Assembly (NCBI GenBank): GCA_033239525.1
Contig: BSYO01000016.1
Span: forward strand, 8,815,045 to 8,879,044
DNA length: 64,000 nucleotides
Source of the DNA: Nepenthes gracilis
Lineage: Eukaryota; Streptophyta; Magnoliopsida; Caryophyllales; Nepenthaceae
Direction: 5' to 3'
Position numbers and translations under genes: made by a program. Below the pieces are notes generated by a model. It had not been told where the DNA came from and did no database searches. It was given only the letters and a program-made list of their open reading frames with translations. Positions 11,895-23,284 of this stretch are shown piece by piece. The stretch's first letter is position 1; every line of letters begins with the position of its first letter.

Positions 11895-12560
11895 GTCAGT
11901 ATCCATAATGAAAATAGAATGATTTTACAAGCACTTTGAGATCGAAATCAAAGAAACTTAAAATAAAAGTAAAATATTGCTACATAAAAATCAGAATGTT
12001 TTGATTTCAACTTAAATTGGAGTGGCCTTACACCACTGAAAAATCAAAACTAATGGTAATTAAAATATTGACCGATTTTAAGGAATGTTCCTCTTTCCTT
12101 CACACCATGTTGCACATGATGTCGGATGTTGACCAGTGTCGAGATGTTGGCCAATGTCAAGACGCTGACTGACGTCAAGATGTTCACTAGAAGGTTGACT
12201 GAAGGGTTGAAGGGTAAGGAGTGAAGAAGGAGAAAATGGCGGTGGCCTCAATAGTAAAGCAAGTGTACATTTTCTTTTTAAACCCAAATTTTAAGAATAT
12301 TTCATCTGTACTCCCTTTTTAAATTTCATTTTAAGTCTACTTGATTTTCAAGTTTCTTTAAGAAAATTTTCTAGTATTCTTTAATTTAAATACTATAACA
12401 TTTAGTATATGTATTTTTCTCTTTCTACATTTCTTTTATTTCAAAAACTAAATCAATACTAGGACAATAGTGCGTGCACGCTTCAGACATCACTTCAAAA
12501 TATGATTTTAATCATTCTTTCGCTTAACTGAACTTGAATTATATAAAAATGGAGAAGTAA
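11895..12560 (+). repeat. Partial second copy of the TGTGACG-family LTR 3' part
   Basis: Aligns with 11327-11800 inside solo LTR 1. Shared words include AGTATCCATAATGA.AATAGAA (11895 and 11328), CCTCTTTCCTTCACAC (about 12090 and 11428) and ATAGTGCGTGCACGC (12466 and 11710). It lies 30 bp beyond the duplicated target site of solo LTR 1, so it is a separate fragment and not part of that insertion. Ends are ill defined. Confidence 0.6.
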
Positions 12561-13139
12561 AAATCTCATAATGTTATAATTTAATAGAATAGTTATGGAT
12601 TTCTTCATGTCACCGAAAGTCATGGAATAAGTAAAAATAAATTTTAAATCAGCTTGTAATATGACGATCGAAAGTTTTGTGCTCGTCCGGAATATGAACC
12701 AAAAAAAAAGTGAACCGGCCTTATGACAAGATAAATAAGATTGGACTTTAGCATTGGGAGATAAATTTTTTTGACATACCTTAGAACATTATAGTGGTAA
12801 TCGAGGATAACGAAAGGGAGCCGTCCTCGGGGCTTTGTAGAAGGAGGAAGTGAAAGTTGTCATCTCCAACATCGTGATTGTGAGGAGATGTGTACAATCT
12901 ATCCTCTATTATTGTCCCCTCCGCTAGCGATGTCCTTTACCAATATAAAAAAAGGGGAGAAATTTCTATAATAAGCCCTTAATGTACGAAGCACTTGCTG
13001 GCTTTCCCGATTACTTTTGCGTTATGTACACTATGATCCAAACTACTTTTTAATATTCATGTTACACGTATACGCATTACATTATAAACATTTGCAGTCT
13101 TGTTGAGTTTCGTATTTTTATTTTTTTCCTGATAAAACT
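12561..13139 (+). other. Tat-B leader between primer site and gag
   Basis: No gene. Part of the untranslated leader of Tat-B, displaced rightward by the solo LTR. A faint gene-like patch at 12790-12960 has no readable frame. Confidence 0.4.
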
Positions 13140-14970
13140 ATAGAGCTCATGACGAGATGGAGTGACTAGAGTTTAGCCTAAATGATTCTAAGGACTCCCA
13201 TTTGGCATATAAGAGGACAAACCGGAGAAAAGACAACCCTTTGTTGTAATGATTCGATTGAAATATATGAATTTTTATAATTGGACTTTTATGGCTATGT
13301 ATACATAAATGTGTTTTATGGGAATGAATGTGAATATTTCGGCAGGTTATTAGATTAGCTTCCGCTACGTATTCTATGGATATCATGAACGGGTCCTAAA
13401 TAGCATCTGTGATCCTGTGATTGTAAGGCACGATCGGAGGGCCAACTAAGTCATGGAGTATGGGACGCAAAAATAAAAAAAATCCATTCCGTCACACTTG
13501 CTACCCCGATGGACACCATATCCAAACTACTCCAGACCATTTGCATCCGTCTTGACAGTCAATAGTTGGGTGCTCCCTCCTCCAACTCCCATTTTGCATC
13601 TAAAAGGACAAATTGGAGGAATAGACAACCCATAGAGAAGATCCAGTGGCTTGATGATGTCAAGGCATGAGCAGCCACGACTGAGAAGGACCAAATCTAG
13701 CCAACATGTTTGGAGCCAGGATGAGACTTGAGGACCTTTGCTACTCTCATATAAAGAGGAACCCAAGAATAAGCCTCAAGCGGATGGAGGAGAGGGTCCA
13801 GCACATTTCTTTGAACTACTTGGACTTGAGGACCTTTGTCAATATAAAGAGGATTGAGTTCTCCTCTCAGTTGGAGGAGAGGGTGAGGAAGATCAAGCAA
13901 AAAAAGGAAGCACCGAAAGACACTCGGCTAACCTAAGAAGGTTACTATTCATAAGGGAGATCCAAATATAGCCACTCCCTATTAAGTTTAAAATGTCAAC
14001 CTAGATCCCCATGATAAAATTTTTGATCTAATGAACCATCTGGATCACTTTTGCACTCTACTGGGCTTTTAGGGCCTTGATGACACGGCCATGTATTTGT
14101 TCTTCTCTCTGATACTCAAAGGAGACACTCAAATTTGTTTCTACTACCTGCAACCAAACTCAATTTGAATGTTCTAAGAATTTGCCGACATCTTTCTATC
14201 GCAATTTGCCTCCAATTGAAGGGAGAAGAAACAACCTTGGCACTTTGTCCGCATCCAATAAGGGACAAATGAATAAGGGTCTGATTCATTTCCTAACCCA
14301 ATTCAACATCGAGGCTTAGAATATATTCGTGCTCATCGATGAGATAAAGTTCAACACCTTTGTAACGACTTTATAGCCGAACAACTTCTTCAAACACCTG
14401 GTCTAATAGGAGCCTTAAATCTTCCAAGAGGTCAAGACCGTTGCCCATGCATATATAGCCGCCAAGGAGGCCAATGAAGCAAAGCGATTGGAGTGAAAAG
14501 AGGAACCTACAAGAAGAAGAGAAACAGAGACAATGCCAACTCCCGAGATTCCATAAAGTAGTTGAGGGTCAAGTTAGGTGTCAAAAGGGAGTTTAGGCCC
14601 TTGAACTTAACTCCATTGAATGACACTCGGACCAAAATTTTCATATAAATTTAGGATGAAAAGTTTTTAAAATGGCCAAAGCTACCCAAGAATGCGGAGG
14701 GTGTAGATCAATCAAAATGTTGCTTCAATTATTGATCTCTAGGCCACAATATTGAAGACCATCAGACTTTATAAAGGAATATCAAGGTCCTCTTTCGAAT
14801 TGTACACCTTACCAGATTTCTGCAGAACTCAAGGTAGGCCCCCCGGTGGAGCAAGTGAAAATGAGTTAGAGCAGTAGGAGCAATCGAGAAACTAGGTCCC
14901 GGTCGAGGTAGTGAACATGGTAACCACAAGATTACCTTAGAATAACACTCCAAACCACTCGGAGAAAGCT
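13140..14970 (+). pseudogene. gag: gag of Tat-B, decayed
   Basis: Capsid-type protein remnant. Around 14040-14260, reading across stops gives LDHFCTLLGF, DDTAMYLFFSLILKGDTQ, and EFADIFLSQFAS, followed by the PWHFVRIQQGTNE segment. This is the usual gag core (Retrotrans_gag: ....F...L.G.A..W...L...SI..F..L...F...F). Upstream, 13706-13936 is a short open basic stretch with an internal duplication of about 100 bp (GACTTGAGGACCTTTG at 13726 and 13824). Another duplicated block pairs 13193-13245 with 13586-13632. Numerous stops exclude function. Confidence 0.7.
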
Positions 14971-14979
14971 TCCAGTAGC

Positions 14980-15510
14980 AAGAAGCTATTGGTAGGAGTT
15001 AGGAATGATATCATTAGTGTTAGTGACGATAATATGACACATGTAATAACTCTCTATGTTAACCCTTCGATTGTATCCGCACTCATTTCGGATGGTATGA
15101 TTAACTACCAACTAAAATAAGTCTTTATTAATAATGAAAACTCATGAAATTTACTATATCTTGATGCCTACTTTAAGTTCGAGCTAAAAAAGAATCAAAT
15201 AAAATTAGCCGAGGGACCCTTATCCAAGATGGACAATGAACTCCCAATCCAATGGACATTCAGTTGGAGGTCACACTAGGAACGTATTCAAAGACGGCAT
15301 CTTGCATGTTAACATTCCCAGTGGTCAACCAACCCTCGGTCTATAACATCACCCTGGGATGACCCTATCTAACAACATTTGGAGTAGTGACATTGATCCC
15401 ACATATAAAAACAAAGTTCCTAACAGCATGCGATGTCAAAGAGGTCCTAGGTGACCAAATCACCAATCGAACATGCTATTTGTCTTAAGTCACTTAGGTG
15501 ATTCCTAACT
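14980..15510 (+). pseudogene. Aspartic protease region of Tat-B
   Basis: Matches the better preserved copy in Tat-C (31537-31914, minus). Shared protein words are VFINNE (with a stop inside), NLLYLDAYFKFELKKNQIKLAEGPL here against DLLYLNIFFKLELKKNQLKLAEGPL there. In Tat/gypsy elements this segment follows the protease DGG/DSGS region. Frames are broken by several indels. Confidence 0.65.
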
Positions 15511-15819
15511 AGCCGACTGAAGATTTTGATCTCCGAGATGAACTAACTCTACAACAAGTACAATCTGACGAGTTGATCAATCATATACCCTAGATCACAG
15601 TGAGCCTAAAAGATGTATGCAAATTGGGAGATCATTGACAGGTACCTGCGTGATCAGTTAATAATTTTTCTCCGGCAAAACCCTAATGTGTTTGTATAGA
15701 CTCCTACTGACATACTAGGGATATCGATTAGAATAATGGTTCACAAGTTAGGTCATACCACCCGTTAAGCAAAAGCAGAGAAATCATTTCATCGACAAGC
15801 TAATATTCATACGAAAAAA

Positions 15820-16435
15820 TGTGAAGAAGCTACTTGATGTAGGTTTCTTAAGGGAGGTCTAGTATTCGGACTAATTGTCAAATGTGGTCTTCATTAGAAA
15901 GAATAATAAAAAATGGAGGATGTGCATCGATTTCACCAATTTGAATAAGGGATGTCCAAAAGAAAGTTATTCACTATTAAGGATTGATCTACTGGTGGAC
16001 CCTACATCCGAGCACAAGCTACTTAGCTTTATGGTCGCTTACCGGGCTATAGCTAGTCTTAATGAGTTCAGAATACAAAGAACACACTACAACTAGTCTT
16101 TCACTAACGGCTCGTGAACAAAATGTTCGATACCTAAATTGGACGGAATATCAAGGTGTATGTGGATAACATGGTCATCAAAAGTAGAGCAATCGATAAC
16201 CATATTTGTGACCTTGGCGAGGCCTTCAAAGTACTCTGAACTCACCAGATGAAGCTAAATTTGACCAAGTGTGCCTTTGGAGTATCTTTGAAAAAATTCT
16301 TAAGTTTTATCATCTCTTGGAGAGGAATCAAGGTAAACCTCAATAAGGTAAAAGTCATTATGAATATGAGCCTGCCTCAAACTATAAAGTCTAAAAACTC
16401 ACCAGAAGACTTGCAACACTCTCCCACATCCTAGC
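15820..16435 (+). pseudogene. pol: Reverse transcriptase of Tat-B
   Basis: The stretch 15875-16096 reads SNVVFIRKNNKKWRMCIDFT, then NLNKGCPKESYSLLRIDLL and STSEHKLLSFM: the conserved RT entry motif of gypsy elements. After a frameshift, 16140-16270 gives VYVDNMVIKSR, the polymerase active site with the second aspartate changed to asparagine, then MKLNLTKCAFGVS (16249 on). YVDDMVIKS-type active sites are characteristic of the Tat lineage. The segment in between (16097-16140) has lost the part carrying the GLKNAGATYQR motif. Confidence 0.85.
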
Positions 16436-17585
16436 AAAATTAGCAGAAAAGTATATTGCTTTCTTTAAGGCATTAAGAGAAATTAAGGCAAACGGATTCC
16501 AATGGAAGGCTGACTACTAAGTTTTATTACAAGAACTAAAGGAATACCTCATCAACCCCGTCTATTAACATCATCCCAAGAAGGCAAAGAGTTAAATTTT
16601 GCGGTTTCAGAAATAGGGCTAAGTTCGATCCTGATCAGACAACAGTTCGAGATAAAACAATCTATCTACTATATCAGCAAATTCTGACAAATATTGAGAC
16701 TCATTACTCACATGCAGAGATAATTGCTCCTGCGCACATCTATTATGTCAAGAAGTTACGATCGTACTTCTAGGCACATAAGGTTGTGGCCTTGAAAAAC
16801 CAGCCACTAAAGGGGATCTTGCAGAGACCCAATACATTCGAACAACTGGTTAAATGGGTCATCAAATTAAGCAAGTTTGACATGAAATTATGATCGCGGT
16901 CAAACATAAAAGGTCAATCCATCGCAGATTTCATAGTCAAAAAGATAACCTTAATACTGGACACTCTCTACCCAAGCAAAGGTGCGAGCCAGCAACAAGA
17001 CGTGCTGATCTGGATATTATATGTGGACGGATCATCAACTTAATTAAGGAATGGACTTGGTGTGGTTTTGAGGACTCTAGACAGGTCGGAAATGAAATAC
17101 TCGATGACTCAGATTTCAACCATCAATAATGTCATGGAGTATGAAGCACTATTAGCCAAGCTCAGACTGGCCAAAGAATGCTCAACGAGAAACCCAGTTG
17201 TCTACAGCTAGTCAAAGCTAATCATCATCCAAGTCTTCAAAAATTTTAAAGTGTCTAGCCCCTTACTCATGAGATACCTCATGAGAGCAAAAGGCTTGAC
17301 CCAGACGTTCAACAAGATTGAGATGATCCACATGCCAAGATAGAATAATTGGAAGGTAGGCTGGCAAAAGCGGCAACAATAGGCAATCTCGAGCAATAGA
17401 TATGTGAGGAGTTCTTACTATCTTGAGCGTAGAAGAGCCAAAATGAGAGGTATCACAAGTCTCTAGCAATGAAAATTGGATGATTCCATACAAAAGATAC
17501 CTCACCGACGGTCTTCGACTAGAGAACCTAGAGAAAGCAAGAGCATAAAGAAGATAGTAGGTTGATATGTCGTCTTGGACCATCC
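16436..17585 (+). pseudogene. pol: RNase H / connection region of Tat-B
   Basis: Around 16700-17380, reading across stops gives ILQRPNTFEQLVKWVIKLSKFDM, GQSIADFI, LYVDGSS, and NHHPSLQKF; these are the tether and RNase H landmarks of gypsy polymerases (L..P...GR...W...L.EF.I.., G.A.ADF, L.VDGSS). It ends near VDMSSWTIPK at about 17585, the segment before the integrase zinc-binding domain, where a foreign copy of the left junction begins. Confidence 0.7.
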
Positions 17586-17605
17586 CAAAAATTAGTTTTC
17601 TATAT

Positions 17606-17929
17606 TACTAATTTTTAAAGGATTAGTTTTCTATATCTGGTGTTCTTATAGTAGTTTTTGTTTTACTATTCTTTTATTTTACAACATATTATAAAATTCT
17701 ATATATTTTAAAAGGTTTATTTTTTGGCTGTGATGGGTATGATAACCTATGGGCTATCCCAAAAACTCAACCCGTTAAAGAAGAAAAGGTCCAAAAAGGG
17801 GACGCCCAGTATGACGCTCCTTCAACCTAAAATCTAGAAGGCAACGTAGTTGACCTAGGCAGGTCGTTTCGGAATTTCTCAACTGAAAACCGGCATTTAG
17901 GATTCCATAATGCACTGTCGCAGTAATTG
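17606..17929 (+). repeat. Internal copy of Tat-B's own left junction
   Basis: This 324-bp segment aligns with 8320-8641, that is 124 bp of the non-transposon flank plus about 198 bp of the 5' LTR. The LTR start (TGATGGGTATG) is at 17731 here and 8444 there. It replaces roughly the part of pol encoding the integrase zinc-binding region. It is not a second LTR, because it stops after about 200 bp and carries host flank. Confidence 0.8.
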
Positions 17930-17934
17930 GCATT

Positions 17935-18960
17935 CAAAACCATATGGTTGGGTTGCTACTGACCAATAATGAAGTGAGATGCCAGGAAATGTGTGAAGAA
18001 ATGCGATGACTATCAAGTCCACAGCAATGTTCCTCAACATCTGCACACGGAATTGTAGGCTCAGCAATTGCCATGATCGTTTGCATAGTAGGGGCTCGAC
18101 ATAATCAGCCCACTGCCCATTTCTTTTGAGAACAGGAGAGTCATTATAATCAATATTGATTATTTCACAAAATGGGTTGAATTCTCCTTACTGGCATGGA
18201 TAATCAAATAGAACGTAATAGAGTTCATTCAATAGAGTATTATATGTAGATTTGAGATTTTTGAGATCATATTGACTGACAATGGAACCTAATTTACTGA
18301 CAAATACTTTACCGACACTAGTTAGGGAATCTGACTAGTTCACACTTCCATCATCTATCCTTAGATAAACGACCAAGTAGAAGTAACAAATCGAACACTA
18401 TTACATGGGTTGAAGATAAAGGTAGAAAATGTCGAGGAGACTTGGGCGGACAAATTGCCTTTCGTGTTGTGCTGTATAAGACAACCCTGAATGAACCTAC
18501 CCATGAGATGCACTTTAATTTATGTTACAGGATTGAAGCAGTCATCTCGATAGATATTAGACTATCCAACTTCTAAGTGAAGAGGTTCAACCCACTTAAT
18601 AATTTTGACAATTCAGAGAGTATCTTAACTTGTTCAAAAAAGTTCGAGTTGTAACCATATTGCACACGGTGGCTATTAGTAACAGATTGTTCGATACTAC
18701 AATAAGAAGATAAAAATATGTCAGTTTGAGGTGGGAGACCTAATTTTATGGAGTATAGAGGTAAAATATAAGAATGTCAATAGGAATAAACCTTTTTCAA
18801 ATTAGGAATGGTCATTCCTCATCTCAGCGATTCTTCGGAGTGGTGTATACAAGCTACGTACCAAGAACATTAAACTGGTCATGTGGATATGGAATGCCAT
18901 CCACATCAAAAAGTATTATCAATGATTGCTCACCGAACACAGGTAAGTCCAGCATACATT
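17935..18960 (+). pseudogene. int: Integrase of Tat-B
   Basis: Reading across stops and shifts gives GLDIISPLP (first catalytic Asp, about 18090), INIDYFTKWVE, ILTDNGTQFTDKYF (second Asp, about 18270), and DQVEVTNRTLLHGLK (catalytic Glu, about 18370). These are followed by the C-terminal QFEVGDLIL and NRNKPFSN, then GVYKL (18720-18860). All three catalytic residues are visible, but in different frames. The N-terminal zinc-binding part is lost to the junction copy at 17606-17929. Tat-D and Tat-C carry homologous C-terminal pieces. Confidence 0.8.
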
Positions 18961-19189
18961 ACATGGGTTGCTTATACTATGTACCATGTTTCAACTAATA
19001 AAATAATTATTTTTTTACTTTGTTGTTCATATGAATACTTGCATGCCATCATATAAAATCAAATGACTTAGATTATTCCTAAATCGGGTGACATATTTCA
19101 CTTGGAGACCAACCTTCAAAATCCAAATCAAAATCTCGGTTCCAACAACCGAATGACTCAAACGAGGACGAATACTATGGTTCGGGCAT

Positions 19190-19745
19190 CTTGTAGACTA
19201 AAGTCAAACTTGCCTAAAAAGAAGCCACTATAAAACCTCAAGGGACTTTTCAAAACCCATGCAACAACCCCTTCAATAGGGACGAGTACGGCCATTCAAT
19301 AAAGGTTGGGTACTATGGCCGAGGGAGCATGTGAACTAAAGTCGGACCTGCACAAAAGAATATCTAACACTAAATAAGACCTTCAACAAATTAGGACCCG
19401 ATGCAAGAGTGCAACAACTCACTTTATTGGGACAAGCACCATCAGTCAAGTGCAGGTGACAATCTAGACTATGACAAAACCTAGTGGCCATGGCAACCAA
19501 GTCTAGTCAGCCATCCAAAGTCACTTCCCGTACTATGATGTCCTTTCACAAGAATAAGCATGATTGGACAAACACATCAAATCAAGCCTAGAAACGATAG
19601 CAACAACACTTGGTCAGCAAAGAGGCTTTCCCAAGTACTATGACTTCCTATCATAGGAACAAGCATGACTGGACCGATATGTCCAAATAGAACATGGCAA
19701 CAATAGTAATAATGCTTAATTGGCAAACAAAGAAACATTAGATAA
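19190..19745 (+). repeat. Two imperfect tandem repeats in Tat-B 3' region
   Basis: First set: the ACTAAAGTC(A/G)... unit recurs at about 19197 and 19335 (period about 138). Second set: the ACTATGA.(G/T)TCCT unit recurs at 19531 and 19637 (period 106), each copy with ..AAGCATGA.TGGAC. and ending GGCAAACAAAG/GTCAGCAAAG. Each array is only about two units long. No coding frame. Confidence 0.65.
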
Positions 19746-19899
19746 AGAAATTCAACATATGCATAGAAATATCAGCGACAATGATTAAAATGCTCTAACT
19801 TATTTATTAAAGAATCAAAATGTACATCAAGGAGTATCTATTTGCCTCAAAGATACAAAATACAATCTAAGCCTATGACTCGAATAGATGACTATCCTA

Positions 19900-21850
19900 T
19901 GGTGGGAAGCCTTTGGTGAGCATGGCGAAGGCTCCTCCCTATTTGGGAATTCAACCAAGTCAAATCAACATTGAGCATTAGTGTTTCTCGAATCAAAGTT
20001 GCCAACAAAAAGTCCGGAGCCACCAAGGACGTGATCTGTCGGCAGATGCAAACGCCATCCTAGAATATGTCATCTAGTAAGTAGCCAACTTCCTCCTAAC
20101 AAAACTAGGTCCACATCTCTCCCTCAAGTCGGGCACACTTGCTCTAAAGATCAGTGAGTTGCTACTTAGCCCCTGAAGCGCATCCTCAAGCAAGGAGATC
20201 GATTCAAAGATCAAGACTCCTCCTCCGTGAGCTCTTAGAATCTTGCCTTAGATACGGATAGCTCACAGTTGAGACTAGTAGCCTACTCTTGACTCTTAGA
20301 GCCTTGGCAATGGTAGTATTCACTCAACCTTCCATTTCTTTGAGCTTGATTGGAACAATACACACCTGGGACAAGTAGGAGATCTCAGCATCCCGCTAGT
20401 GCAAGTATGCCTCCTTCAGATGTAATGCCTCTTGTGACTATAAGAAAAAGGCAAGTGATTAGACAAGGACAACCGTAGATACAAAAATGAGAAGTTACAT
20501 AGCTCTTACCTCAATGAAAGGTGGCTCCTTTGATGATGAAAGACCCGGTGGAGCCCCGAGCAATGAAGTAGATGGAGTCCTCCAACCCAACAAAGGAATT
20601 GCTTGATGGTGGAGGGGCACACCAGAACTTGGAGATGAAGGAGAAGCACCCATAACCTCTGGGACTTCAAGCGTCGGAGCCTCCCAGCGAAGCACTTCAC
20701 CAACCGCCACTACGTCCGCATTATTCTCTACTTGAGCCTCGGTCACTCAATCACTGCTAGGACCCTTCTCAACAAAAAAATGCAAGAGGGTTGGATGTAG
20801 GCTCGTAGGGTGATGAATTGATAAAAATAGGGATCCCATACTTGGTTAAGATTAAAGCATTGATCGGCTCACTTGGCCCACCAATTTTAAGGTCACTTAT
20901 TCTCAAAGTAGAAGAAATAGGGGACTCCCCGTCCTGGCAAACCCGACCACCTCTTTAAAACCTTGGTGAACTAGAAGGGATGGAGCCCGGCCTCTTGGAT
21001 GACTCGCCAGCATTCCACACCACCTTTGCAATGGATAGGCTAGAATAAGAGAAGGAGAAATGTGATGGAGCTACCCAGCTAGCCACCCTCTCAGGAGAAT
21101 CCCAGATGAACAATGGCATTGGTTTCCTCTTGGGCCTGTGAAGTGGTAGTGCAGTGACATTCGTCCCTTCCATCCAAAACTCCCACTCAGCTCATGTGAA
21201 TGTCCTCACAGATAGCCAAAAGTCCTTTCGACAAATGGAGTCTAAGTGCTTCTCTACAAGTTTCATCAACGGCTTCGTCACGCATTCCTCCCAATCCATG
21301 ACATCATCAACATAGGTAGCCCCCACTCTACCCCATTTGTTGGAAGGGATCTAATTGAAAGGGACCGACAAATAAAAGAACCGGTCCTTACAATCCTTTA
21401 CCGATTTTGGATTCTCCCCGCTTATTCGATACTTCCTTCAGGGGTGAATGAAATCCTGTCTGCTTTCTGGTTAAGTCAGAAGATCACCTTAATGGTCATA
21501 GCATCCAAAGAATGTCCATGTTGGTGAAAGAAGACACATAGAGAAACTAGGTATCAAATGGCAATAGGGTGGAGGAGCACTGCCGGAATATCCAAAGACA
21601 CCAGGATCTCATACAGCTCCTGCACGAAAGGCATACGAAGGCTCCCATCATATGGATCTCGTAGATGATGATGAACCCATGCCGAGGGAACAATGCCCTA
21701 TCATCGTCGGTAGGCAATGCGTATGAGATGACACTTGGGATATTGTATTGAACATACAAAGACTCTACATCATGGAAAGTGAGAACATATGAGATCACAT
21801 CAACGCTCGGGGAAGCCATGGAAAGCAAGAAAGGCAAATCAGAATAGATT
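19900..21850 (-). pseudogene. Antisense extra ORF of Tat-B
   Basis: Minus-strand ORF remnant starting near an ATG at about 21819 (MASPSVDVISYVLTFHD). Its N-terminal part reads VQYNIPSVISYALPTDDDRALFPRHGF and IIIYEIHM, matching the tandem units in Tat-A (ER.NIPVA.PFQV..S.ERA.SPR..FI.IYEV). A frameshift follows, then ELYEIL-type sequence, and a long acidic/proline-rich tail (20495-20746) resembling the C-terminal half at 1-1425. The N-terminal domain fits the putative gypsy-type transposon family (Transposase_28); its role is unknown. It is transcribed, if at all, against gag-pol, and a TATA-like TATTTAAG lies upstream of it on the minus strand near 21900. Confidence 0.7.
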
Positions 21851-22339
21851 GATTCGAATCAAGAAAAGAAGTTTAGAAACGGCTCTGGGCTAGTGCTTAA
21901 ATAGCCAAGGCCTCGGCCTCATAACGGTGTCGCATGAGGAATCAAATAGGCATGTCGCCATAATGACTGTGACACGTGCTCGTACCATAAGGTACAGTGG
22001 CGTGTCAATTCATTGGGCCAATTATAATGACTGACACAACACCTTCTTATACAGTCTACTAACAGTTGACAACCCTGGCACCTAGATCGGCAAATCGGTG
22101 GCGTGGTACAAGTAATAATGCCCTGACACACCATTTACCAAGATGGCAAATTGGAGGCTCACAACCCTGATGTGCTTGAGAAAATTTTGGTCGATTTATG
22201 CCCTAGCCAAGTGCACAGGACATGTTATTGCCACTGGAATTGTCAATGATTAAGTTGTCAGTGGTCCGAGTTGTCAGACTATTAGAAATCACACAATGAC
22301 AACACAATGTATATATAACATACACGTGCTTCAACTATT

Positions 22340-23269
22340 TAAAATAAATAAGAATATTAGAGCCATACAATATGAATATAAATAATGCTCAGGAAGTTCC
22401 ATTCATTAATTCTTCTTACAACGTACAATAAGTTTATAATGGCGAACGTACAACCCAGAAGAAAATAAAAAATATATGGAGTAGCGACCCAACTACAGTA
22501 GTACAACAAACCTCTACACAAACAAATTGACAAGAAAAGCTCATCTATCAACACCGTAGTATTGCTCGCTATGCTGCAATACCAGCAGAGGTAGTAGAAT
22601 ATCCCTCCCATGGAAGAACAAGGCGCAACGTGGTTGGTCTTATCTGGGAGGTCAAACAAAAAAGAGAAATCCTCTATCTTCCTAGAGCCAGACACAATGC
22701 TTTTGAGGAGTATGGTTTTGATATGGATTGGAGAAGGAACAACCATATATAGTCAAAGACCCACCATAGAGTGAAGCACCTTGTGCCGACAAGAGGAAAG
22801 AGAGCCACCGACCAAAACTTACGATTTTGCTCAGAAATATTGGGCCCGATTTTGGGATAGGTGTAAAAGAGGAAAACCAAGGTGGCTTCCCGCATAAAAT
22901 AGGGTAACGGAGGAAAACTTCGAGTGCATCCTCATATCTCGCCTTCGAAGATTGGAGAGGAGCTTCCTTCAATGCCAGCTTGTGGTAGCATAAGCTCCAT
23001 GCAAGCTTTAAACTCTTACATCAATTGGCTCGTGAAAATGATTCATAATACAAGGCATAAAGGACCCCTCTATTTATAGTCGAGAAGAGGATTAGCAAGC
23101 AATCAATGTGAGGAGACTACCAATACTAGCATTATCTGTAGAAGATAAAATCAAATTCTATCCAATTGAGCGGCGAGTCAGCATACTACCTAGGGAAGGA
23201 GTGTGTATGCAAGCCTACAGCTAGCATTTGATCAATGAATATATCGAGAGTTGAAAATTTAAACCTCTC
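22340..23269 (-). other. Unassigned antisense frames before the 3' LTR of Tat-B
   Basis: Overlapping minus-strand frames of 129, 73 and 96 codons (22357-22746, 22674-22895, 22682-22972). None has a recognisable domain. The stretch aligns weakly with 4560-5330 of Tat-A (AGAAGAAAATAAAAAATA / AAGAAAAAATAAT; GTAAAAGAGGAAAACCAAG / GTAAAAGAGAAAAATCAAG), so it belongs to the element. Possibly the leader of the antisense ORF transcript or a lost ORF. Confidence 0.35.
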
Positions 23270-23284
23270 AATATAAGGGGTTAG
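23270..23284 (+). promoter_or_regulatory. Polypurine tract of Tat-B
   Basis: AATATAAGGGGTTAG directly before the 3' LTR; it would prime plus-strand DNA synthesis in an active element. Confidence 0.7.

Noticed and set aside
17731..17929. Third LTR of Tat-B.
   Set aside because: Only the first about 200 bp of LTR are present, and they are preceded by host flank copied from 8320-8443, so it is a junction duplication.
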